In this document: positions 26,130 through 36,476 of the stretch, in pieces
How the letters are laid out: each line of letters starts with the position of its first letter
Position numbering within the stretch: position 1 is the first letter of the stretch
Assembly: GCF_001310975.1 (NCBI RefSeq)
Contig: NZ_BAZY01000017.1
Location: 1 to 46,329, forward strand
Direction of reading: 5' to 3'
Length of the DNA stretch: 46,329 bases
DNA from: Thermoanaerobacter thermocopriae JCM 7501
GTDB taxonomy: Bacteria > Bacillota > Thermoanaerobacteria > Thermoanaerobacterales > Thermoanaerobacteraceae
Position numbers and translations under genes: made by a program
The notes under the pieces: generated by a model
The model's database searches: none
What the model was told of the DNA's origin: nothing
What the model saw: only the letters and a program-made list of their open reading frames with translations

Positions 26130-28470
26130 GTGGTAAAGCATATGTTTTTAAAAGATGTAAACAATTTAATAAGTGAAGACAGATGGCTTATTTTTCAAGA
26201 TGAGTACAGTTCAAATGTAAATCCCAAATATGAAACTATTTTTACACTTACGAATGGCTACATGGGCGTAAGAGGTACTTTTGAAGAGGGAAGTGAAGGA
26301 GAAAAGCCTGGGAATTTTATAGCAGGAATTTTTGATAAGGCTGATGCACAAGTGAGAGAAATAGTAAACGCTCAAAACTGGCTGGGAATCAAGTTGTATA
26401 TTGAAGGTGAAGAATTAAGTTTGGATAAATGCCAGTTGCTGGAATTCAAAAGAATTCTTGATATGAAAAAAAGTATTCTATTTAGGAGCGCGTTGATAAA
26501 AGACAGCAAAGATAGAATTACTCGAATTGAGGGATACAGATTTTTAAGCCGCAGTGACCGTCATCGTTCTGCAATTAAGCTATTTGTAACACCTGTAAAT
26601 TACAGTGGATGATAGGGGTAGAGAGTCTCATTGATGGAACTGTTTTAAATTCAGCAGATAATCCAAAGTATAGAGTAAAACATTTGAAGGTAGTTGATAA
26701 CAGCAGTTTCAATAAAAGTGGGTGTTATCTTGAAACAGCAACTATTGACAATGATATTCGCATTGCCACAGGCAGTACTATAAGGGTATATCTTTATGAA
26801 GATGGAGAGAAAAATAACGTAGCTAAATTTAGAAGGTTTTTGTCTTTGGGTGAAACCAGTGTTGAATACTTTGAGTTTGAGGGTAGAAAAAACAATACAG
26901 TGGTGATTGACAAATTTGTTATAACCTATACTTCAAGAGACGTAAAAAAAGGCTTATTAAAGAGTACGGTGGAAAAAGAACTTTTTGCTTTTGCTCAAGA
27001 AGGTATTGACAAAGAGCTGCATAGACATATTGAGGTATATGGGAAACTTTGGTCTGTTGCAGATATAAATATTGAAGGGGATGAGGAAGCAGATAAAGCT
27101 TTGCGGTTTAATATTTTTCATCTCATGAGTTCTGTCAATGAAAATGACCCCCTGGTAAGTATTGCTGCAAAGGCTTTACACGGTGAGGGGTACAAAGGCC
27201 ATATCTTTTGGGATACAGAAATATTTATGCTTCCGTTTTTCATATATGTGTATCCAAAAGCAGCGAAAACACTTCTAATGTACAGGTACAATATGCTTAA
27301 TGCGGCGAGAAAAAATGCAGCTTTAAACGGGTATAAGGGAGCACAATATCCTTGGGAATCTGCAGATACAGGAGAGGAAGAGACACCTAAATGGGGATTT
27401 GATTACATGGGAAACCCTGTAAGAATATGGACGGGTGATTTAGAGCATCATATAACTGCTGATATAGCTTTTGCAGTGTGGGAGTATTTTAGAGCGACAG
27501 AAGATATTGAGTTTTTGTTGAATTACGGTGCAGAAATCATTTTTGAGACTGCAAGGTTTTGGGTATCTAGATGTGAATATGTAAAAGAATTAGATAGGTA
27601 TGAAATAAACAATGTCATAGGTCCTGATGAATTTCATGAGCATGTTGATAATAATGCTTATACTAATTACCTTGCAAAATGGAATATTAAAAAGGGACTT
27701 GAACTAATCAATATGTTAAAAGAAAAATACCCAGAGCATTATCACACACTATCAAACAAGATATGTTTGACAAATGAGGAAATGGAAAAGTGGAAAGAAG
27801 TTGAAGAAAAAATATATATACCTTATGACGAAAACAAAAAACTGATAGAACAATTTGAAGGCTATTTTGATAAAAAAGATTATGTTATTGATAAATTTGA
27901 TGAAAACAATATGCCGGTATGGCTGAAGGTGTTGATATAACAAAATTGGGTGATACCCAGCTTATTAAACAGGCTGACGTTGTTATGCTAATGCTTTTGT
28001 TAGGTGAAGAATTTGACGAAGAGACGAAAAGAATCAATTACGAATATTATGAAAAGCGAACTATGCACAAATCTTCTTTGGGCCCCAGCATGTATGCCAT
28101 TATGGGGCTAAAAGTAGGTGACCACAAAAACGCATATCAGTCTTTTATGAGAAGTGCCAACGTTGACCTTGTGGACAATCAGGGAAACACTAAAGAGGGT
28201 TTGCATGCTGCATCTGCTGGTGGTACATGGCAAGTAGCTGTTTTTGGATTTGGCGGAATGGAAATTGACAAAGAAGGGAGATTAAATATAAATCCGTGGT
28301 TGCCAGAAAAGTGGGATAAACTTTCGTATAAAGTATTCTGGAAAGGCAACTTGATAGAGGTAGTTGTGACAAAAGATGATGTGTCAGTTAAAAAAATAAA
28401 AGGAAAAGATAGCATAAAAGTAAAAGTAAAGGGAAAAGAGATTACTTTGGCAGAGCTTAATGAGGTATAG
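26130..28470 (+). CDS. kojP: Kojibiose phosphorylase, GH65 (rejoined over two frameshifts)
   Basis: Converts kojibiose plus phosphate to beta-glucose 1-phosphate plus glucose. About 780 residues from GTG 26130, 6 bases after GGAGGT. Rejoining adds one base near 26608 (NYSGMIGVESLIDG) and one C near 27923 (MPVWPEGVDITKLG). The GH65 catalytic glutamate lies in VIGPDEFHEHVDNNAYTNY; the phosphate-binding segment includes KEGLHAASAGGTW. From memory the sequence is very close to T. brockii KojP (start MVKHMF...), which is why I assign kojibiose rather than trehalose. It is the first gene of the cluster, just behind its operator. Both breaks look like base-call errors. Confidence 0.9.
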
Positions 28471-28493
28471 GCAGGTGGAAACCTGCTATACCT
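28463..28493 (+). other. Intercistronic hairpin before the first binding-protein gene
   Basis: AGGTATAG and CAGGT pair with ACCTG and CTATACCT, with one bulged G, making a 13-bp stem. No T-run follows, so mRNA stabilisation or processing is more likely than termination. Confidence 0.7.
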
Positions 28494-28598
28494 TAAATAA
28501 ATTGATTAAGTTTTAAGGGGGGATAAGTGAATTTAGAGTTAAGTTTAATGTCCTCAGCAAAATATTTTAATATAAAATTGTGAAAGGGGAAAGTGGTA

Positions 28599-29861
28599 AT
28601 GAGTAAAAAATTTTTAAGTATCTTTGTTTTGACGATTTTCTTGTTGTCAACTGTTTTGGCTGGCTGTTCCTCTAGTAAAAATAATACTTCCAGTGCCAAT
28701 GAGACAAATACGCAAAAACAAGAGACAGCAAAACCAGTTACTATAAAATTAGGCATGTGGTCATCATCTCCAGCAGAAAAGAAAATAGTGGATGACCAAA
28801 TAGCTAAGTTTAAAGAAAAATATCCGAATATAGATGTGCAAATTGAGACAATTGTGGGAGATTACATGCAAAAATTACAAACAGAACTGGCGTCAAATAC
28901 AGCACCAGATATATTCTATCTTGACAGCATGCCGGCACCACAGCTTATGTCATCCGGGGTTTTAGAGCCATTAGATGATTATATTAAGAAATACAATGTG
29001 GATGTAAATGATTTCGAACCTGCTTTGCTTTCCGCTTTTCAGTGGGAAGGAAAGACTTATGGTTTGCCAAAGGATTTCAATACTCTAGCCTTGTTTTATA
29101 ACAAAGACATGTTTAAAGCGGCTGGAATAAATGAGCCTCCAAAAACATGGGAGGAATTAAGAAATGTAGCTAAAAAGTTGACAAAAGACGGTGTCAAAGG
29201 TTTGGTTTTATCAGCAGACCTTGCAAGATTTGATGCTTTTATCAATCAAAATGGCGGTTCAGTGTATAAAGATGGAAAAGTTACTTTAAATCTGCCAGAG
29301 AATACACAGGCACTTGATTTTTATGTGAGTCTCATCACAAAAGACAAAGTTGCTGACACGCCACAAAACATGGGAGAAGGCTGGAATGGAGATGCTTTTG
29401 CTGCTAAAAAAGCTGCAATGGCAATAGAAGGTGGCTGGATGATACCATTCCTCAAAGAAAAAGCTCCTGATTTAAACTATGGTATAGCAGAGCTCCCAGC
29501 AGGAAAGCAAAAATCTACAATGGCTTTTACTGTTGCATATGTGATGAATAAAAACAGCAAACATAAAGATGAAGCCTTTAAACTTATTGAGTTTTTAACC
29601 GGTAAAGAAGGACAGCAATTTGTAGTAGATTCAGGCCTTGCACTTCCATCGAGAAAGTCTATGCAAGAAGGATTTAAGGAGAAATATCCTGAAAGAGCTG
29701 CCTTTGTAGATGGTGCTTCTTATGCGGTACCATGGCAATTCGGTTTGTATGGCACAAAGGTGGTAGATGCGGCTAATAAAGCTTGTGAAGCATTAATAAT
29801 GAAGCAAATTAGTAGTGCTCAACAAGCTCTTGACAATGCACAAAAGGAAGTTGGACAATAA
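28599..29861 (+). CDS. ABC transporter sugar-binding lipoprotein (kojibiose module)
   Basis: About 420 residues. ATG 28599 follows AAAGGGG. The signal peptide ends in the lipobox VLAGCSSSK (Cys near 23), followed by a Ser/Asn/Thr linker. The rest is a family 1 solute-binding protein: IKLGMWSSSPAEKKIVDDQI, APDIFYLDS, GLPKDFNTLALFYNKDMF, PKTWEEL and PAGKQKSTMAFTVAYVM. It would catch the disaccharide outside the cell. In T. brockii the corresponding gene was called kojE, as I recall. It is flanked by hairpins on both sides, which suits higher expression than the permeases. Confidence 0.9.
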   Translation: MSKKFLSIFVLTIFLLSTVLAGCSSSKNNTSSANETNTQKQETAKPVTIKLGMWSSSPAEKKIVDDQIAKFKEKYPNIDVQIETIVGDYMQKLQTELASNTAPDIFYLDSMPAPQLMSSGVLEPLDDYIKKYNVDVNDFEPALLSAFQWEGKTYGLPKDFNTLALFYNKDMFKAAGINEPPKTWEELRNVAKKLTKDGVKGLVLSADLARFDAFINQNGGSVYKDGKVTLNLPENTQALDFYVSLITKDKVADTPQNMGEGWNGDAFAAKKAAMAIEGGWMIPFLKEKAPDLNYGIAELPAGKQKSTMAFTVAYVMNKNSKHKDEAFKLIEFLTGKEGQQFVVDSGLALPSRKSMQEGFKEKYPERAAFVDGASYAVPWQFGLYGTKVVDAANKACEALIMKQISSAQQALDNAQKEVGQ

Positions 29862-29870
29862 TTTAAACAA

Positions 29871-29898
29871 GCAGCACCTTACTAAAATAAGGTGCTGC
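29871..29898 (+). other. Intercistronic hairpin after the first binding-protein gene
   Basis: A perfect 11-bp stem, GCAGCACCTTA / TAAGGTGCTGC, with a six-base loop. AATTATGATTTTTT follows, so partial termination is possible. Confidence 0.8.
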
Positions 29899-29936
29899 AA
29901 TTATGATTTTTTAAGGTTGAAGGGAAGGATGTACTT

Positions 29937-30836
29937 ATGGAAGCTAAAATGACTATGAAAAAGAGGTATTTATACGAAGCTTTGTCAGGGTATGCTTTTG
30001 TGTTACCTTTTATTGCTTCAATATCTATTTTTTTGATAGGACCATTAATTTATGCTTTTATTATAAGTTTTAAAGAATTTTCTTTTTTAAATCCTGAAGC
30101 AAGCCGATGGATTGGATTTGCAAATTATATAAAATTATTCAGTGACCCAACGTTTAAAAGAGCTCTTTTAAATACAACACTTTACTCTTTAGGAGTAGTA
30201 CCAACACAGCTTGTTATTGCTTTAATACTGGCATTAATTGTAAATTCGGATATTAAAGGTAAAACATTTTTTAGAGTAGCCTATTATATACCAACTGTTA
30301 CCTCCACAGTTGCAGTTTCTGTAATATTTTTGTATCTATTTAAAGCAGATGGTTTAGTTAATGCTTTGTTGGCTAAATTTGGCATACAAGGTCCTACTTG
30401 GTTTAATGATGTAAGGTTTGCACTTCCTTCTATTATGATGATGGCGATATGGTCTTCTGTAGGTAATTACATGGTAATTTTTCTTGCCGGGCTACAGGAT
30501 ATACCATCAGAATTGTACGAAGCTGCGGAAGTAGATGGAGCTAATAAATTTCAAAGATTTTTCAAAATTACCCTTCCAATGTTGAGGCCAATAGTGTTTT
30601 TTAATCTAGTAATGTCATTAATTGGTACTTTTCAGGTTTTTGACCAAGCCTATGTAGTATCCCAAGGGACTGGTGGGCCTCTTGATGCTACAATGACAGT
30701 CGTGCTGGATATATATAGGACAGGATTTAGAGATTTTAACATGGGTTACGCTTCAGCTATGGCTTTTGTATTATTTGTAATAATCTTGATATTGACTCTT
30801 ATACAGCGAAAGCTTTTCAAAGAAGAAACCTATTAG
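29937..30836 (+). CDS. ABC sugar permease, MalF-type
   Basis: A 299-residue membrane protein with six spans. The EAA loop that contacts the ATPase is ELYEAAEVDGANKFQRFFKI (about 197-216) followed by TLPMLRP. The N-terminus AFVLPFIASISIFLIGPLIY is typical of MalF/UgpA-type subunits. ATG 29937 follows AAGGGAAGG. It pairs with the next gene, 13 bp away. No ATPase gene is present in the window. Confidence 0.92.
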   Translation: MEAKMTMKKRYLYEALSGYAFVLPFIASISIFLIGPLIYAFIISFKEFSFLNPEASRWIGFANYIKLFSDPTFKRALLNTTLYSLGVVPTQLVIALILALIVNSDIKGKTFFRVAYYIPTVTSTVAVSVIFLYLFKADGLVNALLAKFGIQGPTWFNDVRFALPSIMMMAIWSSVGNYMVIFLAGLQDIPSELYEAAEVDGANKFQRFFKITLPMLRPIVFFNLVMSLIGTFQVFDQAYVVSQGTGGPLDATMTVVLDIYRTGFRDFNMGYASAMAFVLFVIILILTLIQRKLFKEETY

Positions 30837-30849
30837 GAGGTGGCAATAG

Positions 30850-31659
30850 ATGAAAAAGGTGTTGCGGTTTTTATTTTATACCGTTGTAGTAGGATATGCA
30901 GTAATTACACTTGGCCCTTTTATATGGTCTATAATAACATCTCTAAAACCCACAAGTGAATTAAATACTTTTGCTGTAAATATAAAACATTTGACTTTAG
31001 ATAACTATAAAATGATAATCACAAAATTTCCCTTTTTGAGATGGTTTATAAATAGTGCTATAGTTGCAGTTATAGTAACGCTTGGCAATATACTGTTTAA
31101 TTCTATGGCAGGGTATGCACTTGCAAGAATAAATTTTCCTGGAAGAAATTTATTGTTTATGGTTGTGCTTGCTCTCATGATGGTACCAGGACAGGTAGTG
31201 ATGGTACCAACTTATATCCTCCTCAGCAAATTGGGCTGGGTAAACACTTACATGGGTCTTACAATTCCATTTTTGACCAGCAATTTTGGAATATTTTTAA
31301 TGAGGCAATTTTTCTTATCTCTTCCCAAAGAGTTAGAAGAAGCAGCTACAATTGACGGCTTGTCACGATTTGGGATTTTCTTTAAAATAGTTTTGCCTTT
31401 GTCTAAACCTGCTCTTGCAACTCAATTCATTTTTATGTTTACTGGCAATTGGAATAGTTTCTTGTGGCCTAGTCTCTTGACGTCTAGTGATGATATGTAT
31501 ACACTGCCGGTAGGACTTAATTCCTTTTACGGCCAATACTATCAATTTTGGAACCAGGTAATGGCAGGAGCTATACTTTTGACGTTACCTACTATATTGA
31601 TATTCTTAATATTCCAGAGATATTTTGTAAAAGGAATATCTACAACGGGATTAAAATAA
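30850..31659 (+). CDS. ABC sugar permease, MalG-type
   Basis: A 269-residue membrane protein with six spans. The EAA loop is ELEEAATIDGLSRFGIFFKI then VLPLSKPALATQ. The start ITLGPFIWSIITSLKPTSEL and the end YFVKGISTTGLK are typical of MalG/UgpE-type subunits. ATG 30850 follows TAGGAGGTGG. It forms the channel with the previous gene; the ATPase would be a shared MsmX-like subunit encoded elsewhere. Confidence 0.92.
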   Translation: MKKVLRFLFYTVVVGYAVITLGPFIWSIITSLKPTSELNTFAVNIKHLTLDNYKMIITKFPFLRWFINSAIVAVIVTLGNILFNSMAGYALARINFPGRNLLFMVVLALMMVPGQVVMVPTYILLSKLGWVNTYMGLTIPFLTSNFGIFLMRQFFLSLPKELEEAATIDGLSRFGIFFKIVLPLSKPALATQFIFMFTGNWNSFLWPSLLTSSDDMYTLPVGLNSFYGQYYQFWNQVMAGAILLTLPTILIFLIFQRYFVKGISTTGLK

Positions 31660-31680
31660 GCGTAACGGAGGAGGAATAAA

Positions 31681-32331
31681 ATGGCAAGATATCGTGGAGT
31701 AATTTTTGATTTGGATGGTGTTATTACAGATACTGCAAGATACCACTATTTAGCATGGAAAAAGCTTGCTGATGAGTTGGGAATATATTTTGATGAAGTT
31801 ATCAATGAGAGGCTAAAAGGTGTAAGTCGTTTAGAATCTTTAGAAATAATTTTAGAGAAAAGCGATAAAAAATATTCTCAAGAAGAAAAAGAATATTATG
31901 CAAATAAGAAGAATGAGTATTATAAAGAGATGATAAAGAGAATTACGCCTCAAGATTTATTGCCTGGAGTGGAGAGATTCATTGAAGAGCTTAAAAAAAG
32001 AGGCATTAAAACAGCAATTGCTTCTGTTAGCAAAAATGCTTTTACTGTTGTTGAAAATTTAAAAATAAAAGATAAATTTGACTATATAGTGGATGCAAAT
32101 GAAATTAAGCATGGAAAACCTGACCCTGAGATATTTTTAAACGCAGCGAAGCATCTTGGCATTTCTCCTGAAAAGTGTATTGGAATAGAAGATTCTGCTG
32201 CGGGCATCACTGCAATAAAAAGAGCAGGGATGTATGCAGTAGGAGTAGGCAATCCTGAAACGGTGAAAGAAGCCGACTTAATTTTAAAGGATTTAAGTGA
32301 AACGGATAAAATATTAGAATTGTTAGGGTAA
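31681..32331 (+). CDS. pgmB: Beta-phosphoglucomutase
   Basis: A 216-residue HAD-superfamily enzyme converting beta-glucose 1-phosphate to glucose 6-phosphate, so it takes the product of both phosphorylases into glycolysis. The nucleophile is in FDLDGVITDTARYHYLAW (Asp 10, acid/base Asp 12). A cap domain follows, with GVSRLESLEIIL. The later motifs are TAIASVSKN, KPDPEIFLNAAKHLG and GIEDSAAGITAIKRAGMYAV. Length is normal. ATG 31681 follows GGAGGAGG 21 bp after the permease. A strong terminator ends the operon. Confidence 0.93.
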   Translation: MARYRGVIFDLDGVITDTARYHYLAWKKLADELGIYFDEVINERLKGVSRLESLEIILEKSDKKYSQEEKEYYANKKNEYYKEMIKRITPQDLLPGVERFIEELKKRGIKTAIASVSKNAFTVVENLKIKDKFDYIVDANEIKHGKPDPEIFLNAAKHLGISPEKCIGIEDSAAGITAIKRAGMYAVGVGNPETVKEADLILKDLSETDKILELLG

Positions 32332-32334
32332 AAA

Positions 32335-32362
32335 ATTCCCCCATTTTGGGGAATAATTTTTT
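32335..32362 (+). terminator. Terminator of the kojibiose operon
   Basis: ATTCCCC / GGGGAAT, a 7-bp stem, followed by AATTTTTTT. Confidence 0.88.
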
Positions 32363-32593
32363 TGTTTTTTTTATATAGTGTATGTATAAAATTTCGGAGG
32401 TGCAATATAATAAGCTGACGTTTTGCACAGCTTGCTCCAGTGACATCACAGATTCTTTAGATATTTATTTCATTCTCATTTGAGATTTCGATTAGGGCCA
32501 CAATTGCAAATAAAAATATTTTTTGATTACCTAAGGCGTATACGTCACTTGGCTTGCCTTCTATTTCTCTGCGATTTCGTCATAAAAAAGTTA
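32363..32593. other. Intergenic stretch without a recognised gene
   Basis: About 230 bp of AT-rich sequence before the ATPase promoter. A minus-strand reading starting MSLEQAVQNVSLLY is open for a short way, but it has no ribosome site and runs into the pgmB end. Nothing else is seen. Confidence 0.5.
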
Positions 32594-32622
32594 TTGCATA
32601 TTTTTATATTAAAGCATATAAT
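32594..32622 (+). promoter_or_regulatory. Promoter of the P-type ATPase gene
   Basis: TTGCAT (32594-32599) and TATAAT (32617-32622) at 17-bp spacing. The same hexamers and spacing occur in front of the second lacI gene. No LacI-like palindrome overlaps this one. Confidence 0.75.
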
Positions 32623-32730
32623 ATACTATAATTGCTTTATTCTCAATTGAAATAAAAAAGTTTAAAATTATCATTTTTTGTTTCACTGGAGATAGTAAAT
32701 ACTACTTAAACATTTTTAGGAGGGAAAATA

Positions 32731-35239
32731 ATGGCAAAAATAAATGGTTTTAAAGGTGATTATACTGGTCTTTCTGATGAAGAAGTAGCAAAATTACAAT
32801 TAAAATATGGCAAAAACGACCTTGTACCACAAAAGAGAAATACATTACTCAGCAGAATTTTAACTATATTTAAAGAACCAATGATTCTACTACTCTTTGG
32901 TACAGCACTCATTTATTTTCTATTAGGTGAATATAGAGATGGCATTATAATGTTGATTTTTGTAATGTTTGTTACGGGCATAAGTTTCTTTCAGGAATGG
33001 AAAACAGATAGAACATTAAATCTACTAAAAGATCTAACTTCTCCCAAGGTAAAAGTTATTAGAAATGGCCATTTAACAACTATAGACAGCCGTGAATTAA
33101 CTGTCGGCGATCTTATGCTTCTTGAGGAAGGCGATAAAGTACCTGCCGATGGGCAAATTATTGAAATGCATGACCTTGGCATGGATGAATCTGCACTTAC
33201 TGGTGAATCAGAAATATGTTGGAAAAAAGTCGAGATTACACCAGAGGAAAATAACGAATATTGGAAGAAAAATTATTGTTATGCTGGGACAACGGTTATA
33301 AGTGGAACAGCTATTGTTAAAGTTACAGCTATAGGGCTTAATACAGAATATGGTAAAATAGGTGTGGATGTTAATTCTGCTCCAGAGTACCCTACGCCTT
33401 TAGAAAAGCAAACCAGAAAATTAATTATAATAAGCTTGTATATAAGCATTTGTTTATTTGTAGTAGTATTTTTAGTAACATTTATTCATCAAAAAAATCT
33501 CATAGATGGAATACTTCTGGTATTACTATTACTATGGCTATGATACCTGAAGAATTTCCTGTTGTTTTAACTGTTTTTCTTGCTATGGGGGCGTGGCGCC
33601 TTGCAAAAAGGAATTCATTAATAAGAAGAATTCCAGCGATAGAAACCCTTGGAGCTATATCTGTTTTATGCGTGGACAAGACTGGAACCTTGACGAAAAA
33701 TCAGATGGAAGTCCGTGACACTTACGTTTTTAACGATCATGATGAGAGGGAACTAATAAATTATGCGGTTTTAGCCTGTGAAGAGGAATCATATGATCCC
33801 ATGGAAAAAGCTATTAAAGAATATGGAGAAAAAAATGGATTGGATGTTAAAAGTATTTATTCAAAAAAACTAATACATGAATATCCTTTTAGTTCAGACT
33901 TAAAGATGATGGGACACGTGTGGGAAATTGACGGTAAACTTGTACTTACTGCTAAAGGTTCGCCAGAGTCTATACTTCCGTTATGTCATTTAGATGATAA
34001 AGAACTAATTGACATTAAGGACCGCCAATTTAAAATGGCATCAAATGGTTATAGAGTTATAGCTGTGGCAAAAAACGATAATATGAGCATCATACCCACG
34101 AACATTACTGAAACTAAGATGGATCTGATTGGATTAATAGGTTTAGCTGATCCTCCAAAGGAAGCTGTCCCTGATGCGATTGACATTTGTAATGAAGCCG
34201 GTATAAGGATTGTATTAATTACCGGAGATAATGGCGTTACTGCTCAAGCAATAGCAAAAGAAATTGGTATAAAAAACTATAATAATGTAATTACAGGACA
34301 AGAATTGGATAAAATATCGGAGGAAGATCTCAGGAATAGAGTTAAAAAAACCAATATTTTTGCTCGTGTAACTCCAAGGCATAAAATGCGTATAGTTAAA
34401 GCACTCAAGGAAAATGGCGAAGTAGTTGCGATGACAGGCGACGGCGTCAACGATGCCCCGGCGTTAAAATATGCCGATATTGGCATTGCTATGGGCAAGA
34501 GAGGAACAGGCGTTGCAAAAGATGCTGCGGACATGGTTTTACTTGACGATAATTTCACTACCATTGTTGACACTATAAGAGACGGCCGTAGGATTTATGA
34601 TAACATAAAAAAGCATTTGGGTATATAATAGCTATCCATATACCTATAGCATTGACAGCAGTATTAACCCCGCTTTTGCACTTGCCGCTACTTTTGCTTC
34701 CAGTACATGTGGTGTTGTTAGAGTTAATTATCGATCCGACTTGTTCAATAGTGTTTGAGCGTCAACCAGCAGAAGATAAAATAATGAAAAGAAGTCCAAG
34801 ACACCAAAATGAGCCATTAATTTCAGTGAATTTAGGAGTTAAATCTATATTGCAAGGTGTTGCAATTTTTACTGCTACATTTATATCATATTTGTATATG
34901 AATAATAATGGCTTTTCCCAAAATATGGGACGTAGTTTTTCCTTGACGGTAATAGTATTGGCAAATCTACTTTTGGTATATATAAACGGGTCGGAGACGG
35001 ACAATATGTTTAAAGTAATGTTTAAGCAGAAAGACAAGGCAGTTTGGTATGTCAACATAGGGGTATTTTTAGGTTTGCTGGCAATTTTATATATACCTTC
35101 TTTGAATGATATTGTAAAGACCACTCCTTTAAATCTATTTAACTTTTTGAAGGCAGCTATTATTGCCTTTTTGTCAACGGCATGGTGGGAATTCGTTAAA
35201 CTTTATAATAAGAATAAGCTTAGTTTAAAACAGATATAA
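32731..35239 (+). CDS. Cation-transporting P-type ATPase, P2 (Ca2+-like) type (rejoined)
   Basis: About 836 residues. Markers in order: an N-terminal cation-ATPase domain (GLSDEEVAKLQLKYGKNDLV), the actuator loop MDESALTGES, membrane helix 4 with MAMIPEEFPVVLT, the phosphorylation motif CVDKTGTLTKNQ, the KGSPESIL nucleotide site, TGDGVNDAPALK, and the last helices with LLELIIDPTCSIVFE. Adding one T near 33516 (ILSGITITMAM) and one T near 34622 (HLGYIIAIHIPIALT) joins three frames. The PEEFP motif and ELIIDPTCS helix fit a Ca2+ or Mn2+ pump, but the ion is not certain. It lies between two sugar modules without an obvious link. Confidence 0.88.
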
Positions 35240-35286
35240 AACAAACAGACTTTGCCTTTAGTTACATAATGGCAAAGTTTGTTTTT
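35239..35286 (+). terminator. Terminator of the ATPase gene
   Basis: ACTTTGCC / GGCAAAGT makes the main stem, extended below by AACAAA / TTTGTT, and TTTTT follows. Confidence 0.85.
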
Positions 35287-35296
35287 ATAAAAACTC

Positions 35297-35345
35297 TTGC
35301 ATTTTTAAAAGAATCGTAATATAATATAACTGTAAGCGGTTACAG
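35297..35345 (+). promoter_or_regulatory. Promoter and operator of the trehalose-module lacI gene
   Basis: TTGCAT (35297-35302) and TATAAT (35320-35325) at 17 bp. The 16-bp imperfect palindrome CTGTAAGCGGTTACAG (35330-35345) starts 4 bp downstream of the -10 box, placed to block initiation. Confidence 0.8.
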
Positions 35346-35368
35346 TAAATTAAGAAAAGGGTGTCAAA

Positions 35369-36381
35369 ATGGCAACAATAGACGATGTAGCAAAATTAGC
35401 AGGGGTTTCCATTGCAACTGTTTCGAGAGTTTTTAATAATAGTCCTTTAGTAAGTGAAAAAGCTAGGCAAAAAGTTTTAAAAGCGGCAGAAGAGCTAGGG
35501 TACAAACCTAGTATGCCAGCCAGAAGTCTAGCGATGAAGAAGACAAATACTATAGGGTTAATTGTGCCTGATATATCAAACCTTTACTATGCGGAAGTAG
35601 TAAGAGGGATTGAAGATGTCTGCAATATTTATAAATACAATATTACTTTGTGTAATGCAGACAACAAAAGAGAAAAAGAATTTCAATATATAGAAATGCT
35701 AAAAAATCGGTGGGTTGACGGAATAATATTTCACTGTGACTATTTTTCAAAAGAGCATTATGAAATCTTTGAAAATGGCAATATAAAAGTAGTACTTGCA
35801 GGAAGAACAACAAAGTTTGATGTGCCATATGTAGGAATTGATAATTTTAAGGCGGCTTATGATGCAGTGAAATATTTGATATCATTAGGTCACAAAAAGA
35901 TTGGAATTATTCATGGTCCTTTGGACGAGATGAAGGAAACCATAGATAGTGTGGATAGGTTAAGGGGATATAAACAAGCTCTTATTGACAATGGATTACC
36001 AATTATGATAAATTTATTAAAGAAGCAAATTTTAAGTATAAAGGTGGATATAATGCGGCGATGGAAATGTTAAAAGGCGAGATGAGACCTACTGCTATAT
36101 TTGCAATAAGTGATATTATGGCAATGGGAGCAATAAATGCGGTGTTTGACAGTGGGCTTTCATGTCCTGAAGATGTATCAGTAATGGGATTTGATAATAT
36201 TGACTTGGCAGAAGCGACAAGGCCTTCTCTTACTACTGTATCACAGCCTATGTACGAAATAGGGGCTGTTGCAGCGAGAATGCTTATAAAAATGTTAAAT
36301 GGGGAAAATATTGATGAGTATCAGACAATTTTAGAGCACAAAATTGTAGTAAGAAATTCTTGTAAATTTCCAAAAGAATAA
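35369..36381 (+). CDS. LacI-family repressor of the trehalose module (rejoined)
   Basis: About 337 residues. The LacI helix-turn-helix is ATIDDVAKLAGVSIATVSRV, followed by the hinge KPSMPARSLAMKKTNTIG and the sugar-binding domain (LIVPDISNLYYAEVVRGIED, VGIDNFKAA). The frame breaks at 36073; adding one A near 36005 gives GLPINDKFIKEANFKYKGGY and joins NAAMEMLKGEMRPTAIFAIS, the normal LacI fold. The ending is VVRNSCKFPKE. Its operator type, TGTAAGCG-CTTACA, differs from that of the kojibiose regulator, so the modules can be controlled apart. Confidence 0.9.
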
Positions 36382-36401
36382 TCTTTGTTTTATTTTTTAA
36401 A

Positions 36402-36417
36402 TTGTAAGCGCTTACAG
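36402..36417 (+). promoter_or_regulatory. LacI operator in front of the trehalose transport genes
   Basis: TGTAAGCGCTTACA (36403-36416) is a perfect 14-bp palindrome matching the operator at 35330-35345. It lies 60 bp upstream of the permease start. A clear -10/-35 pair is not seen around it. Confidence 0.78.
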
Positions 36418-36476
36418 TTTTAACATGAAAAGCGAAGCGCAGTGAAGATTTTAAGCTTAAGAAAGGGGAATATGGT

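Noticed and set aside
26130..28470. Calling the first GH65 enzyme a trehalose phosphorylase
   Set aside because: Its N-terminus and the sequence around it fit kojibiose phosphorylase as remembered from T. brockii, and a second enzyme matches trehalose phosphorylase better.
32207..32449. A minus-strand frame starting MSLEQAVQNV
   Set aside because: It crosses the pgmB terminator and lies antisense to pgmB; no ribosome site or family is evident.
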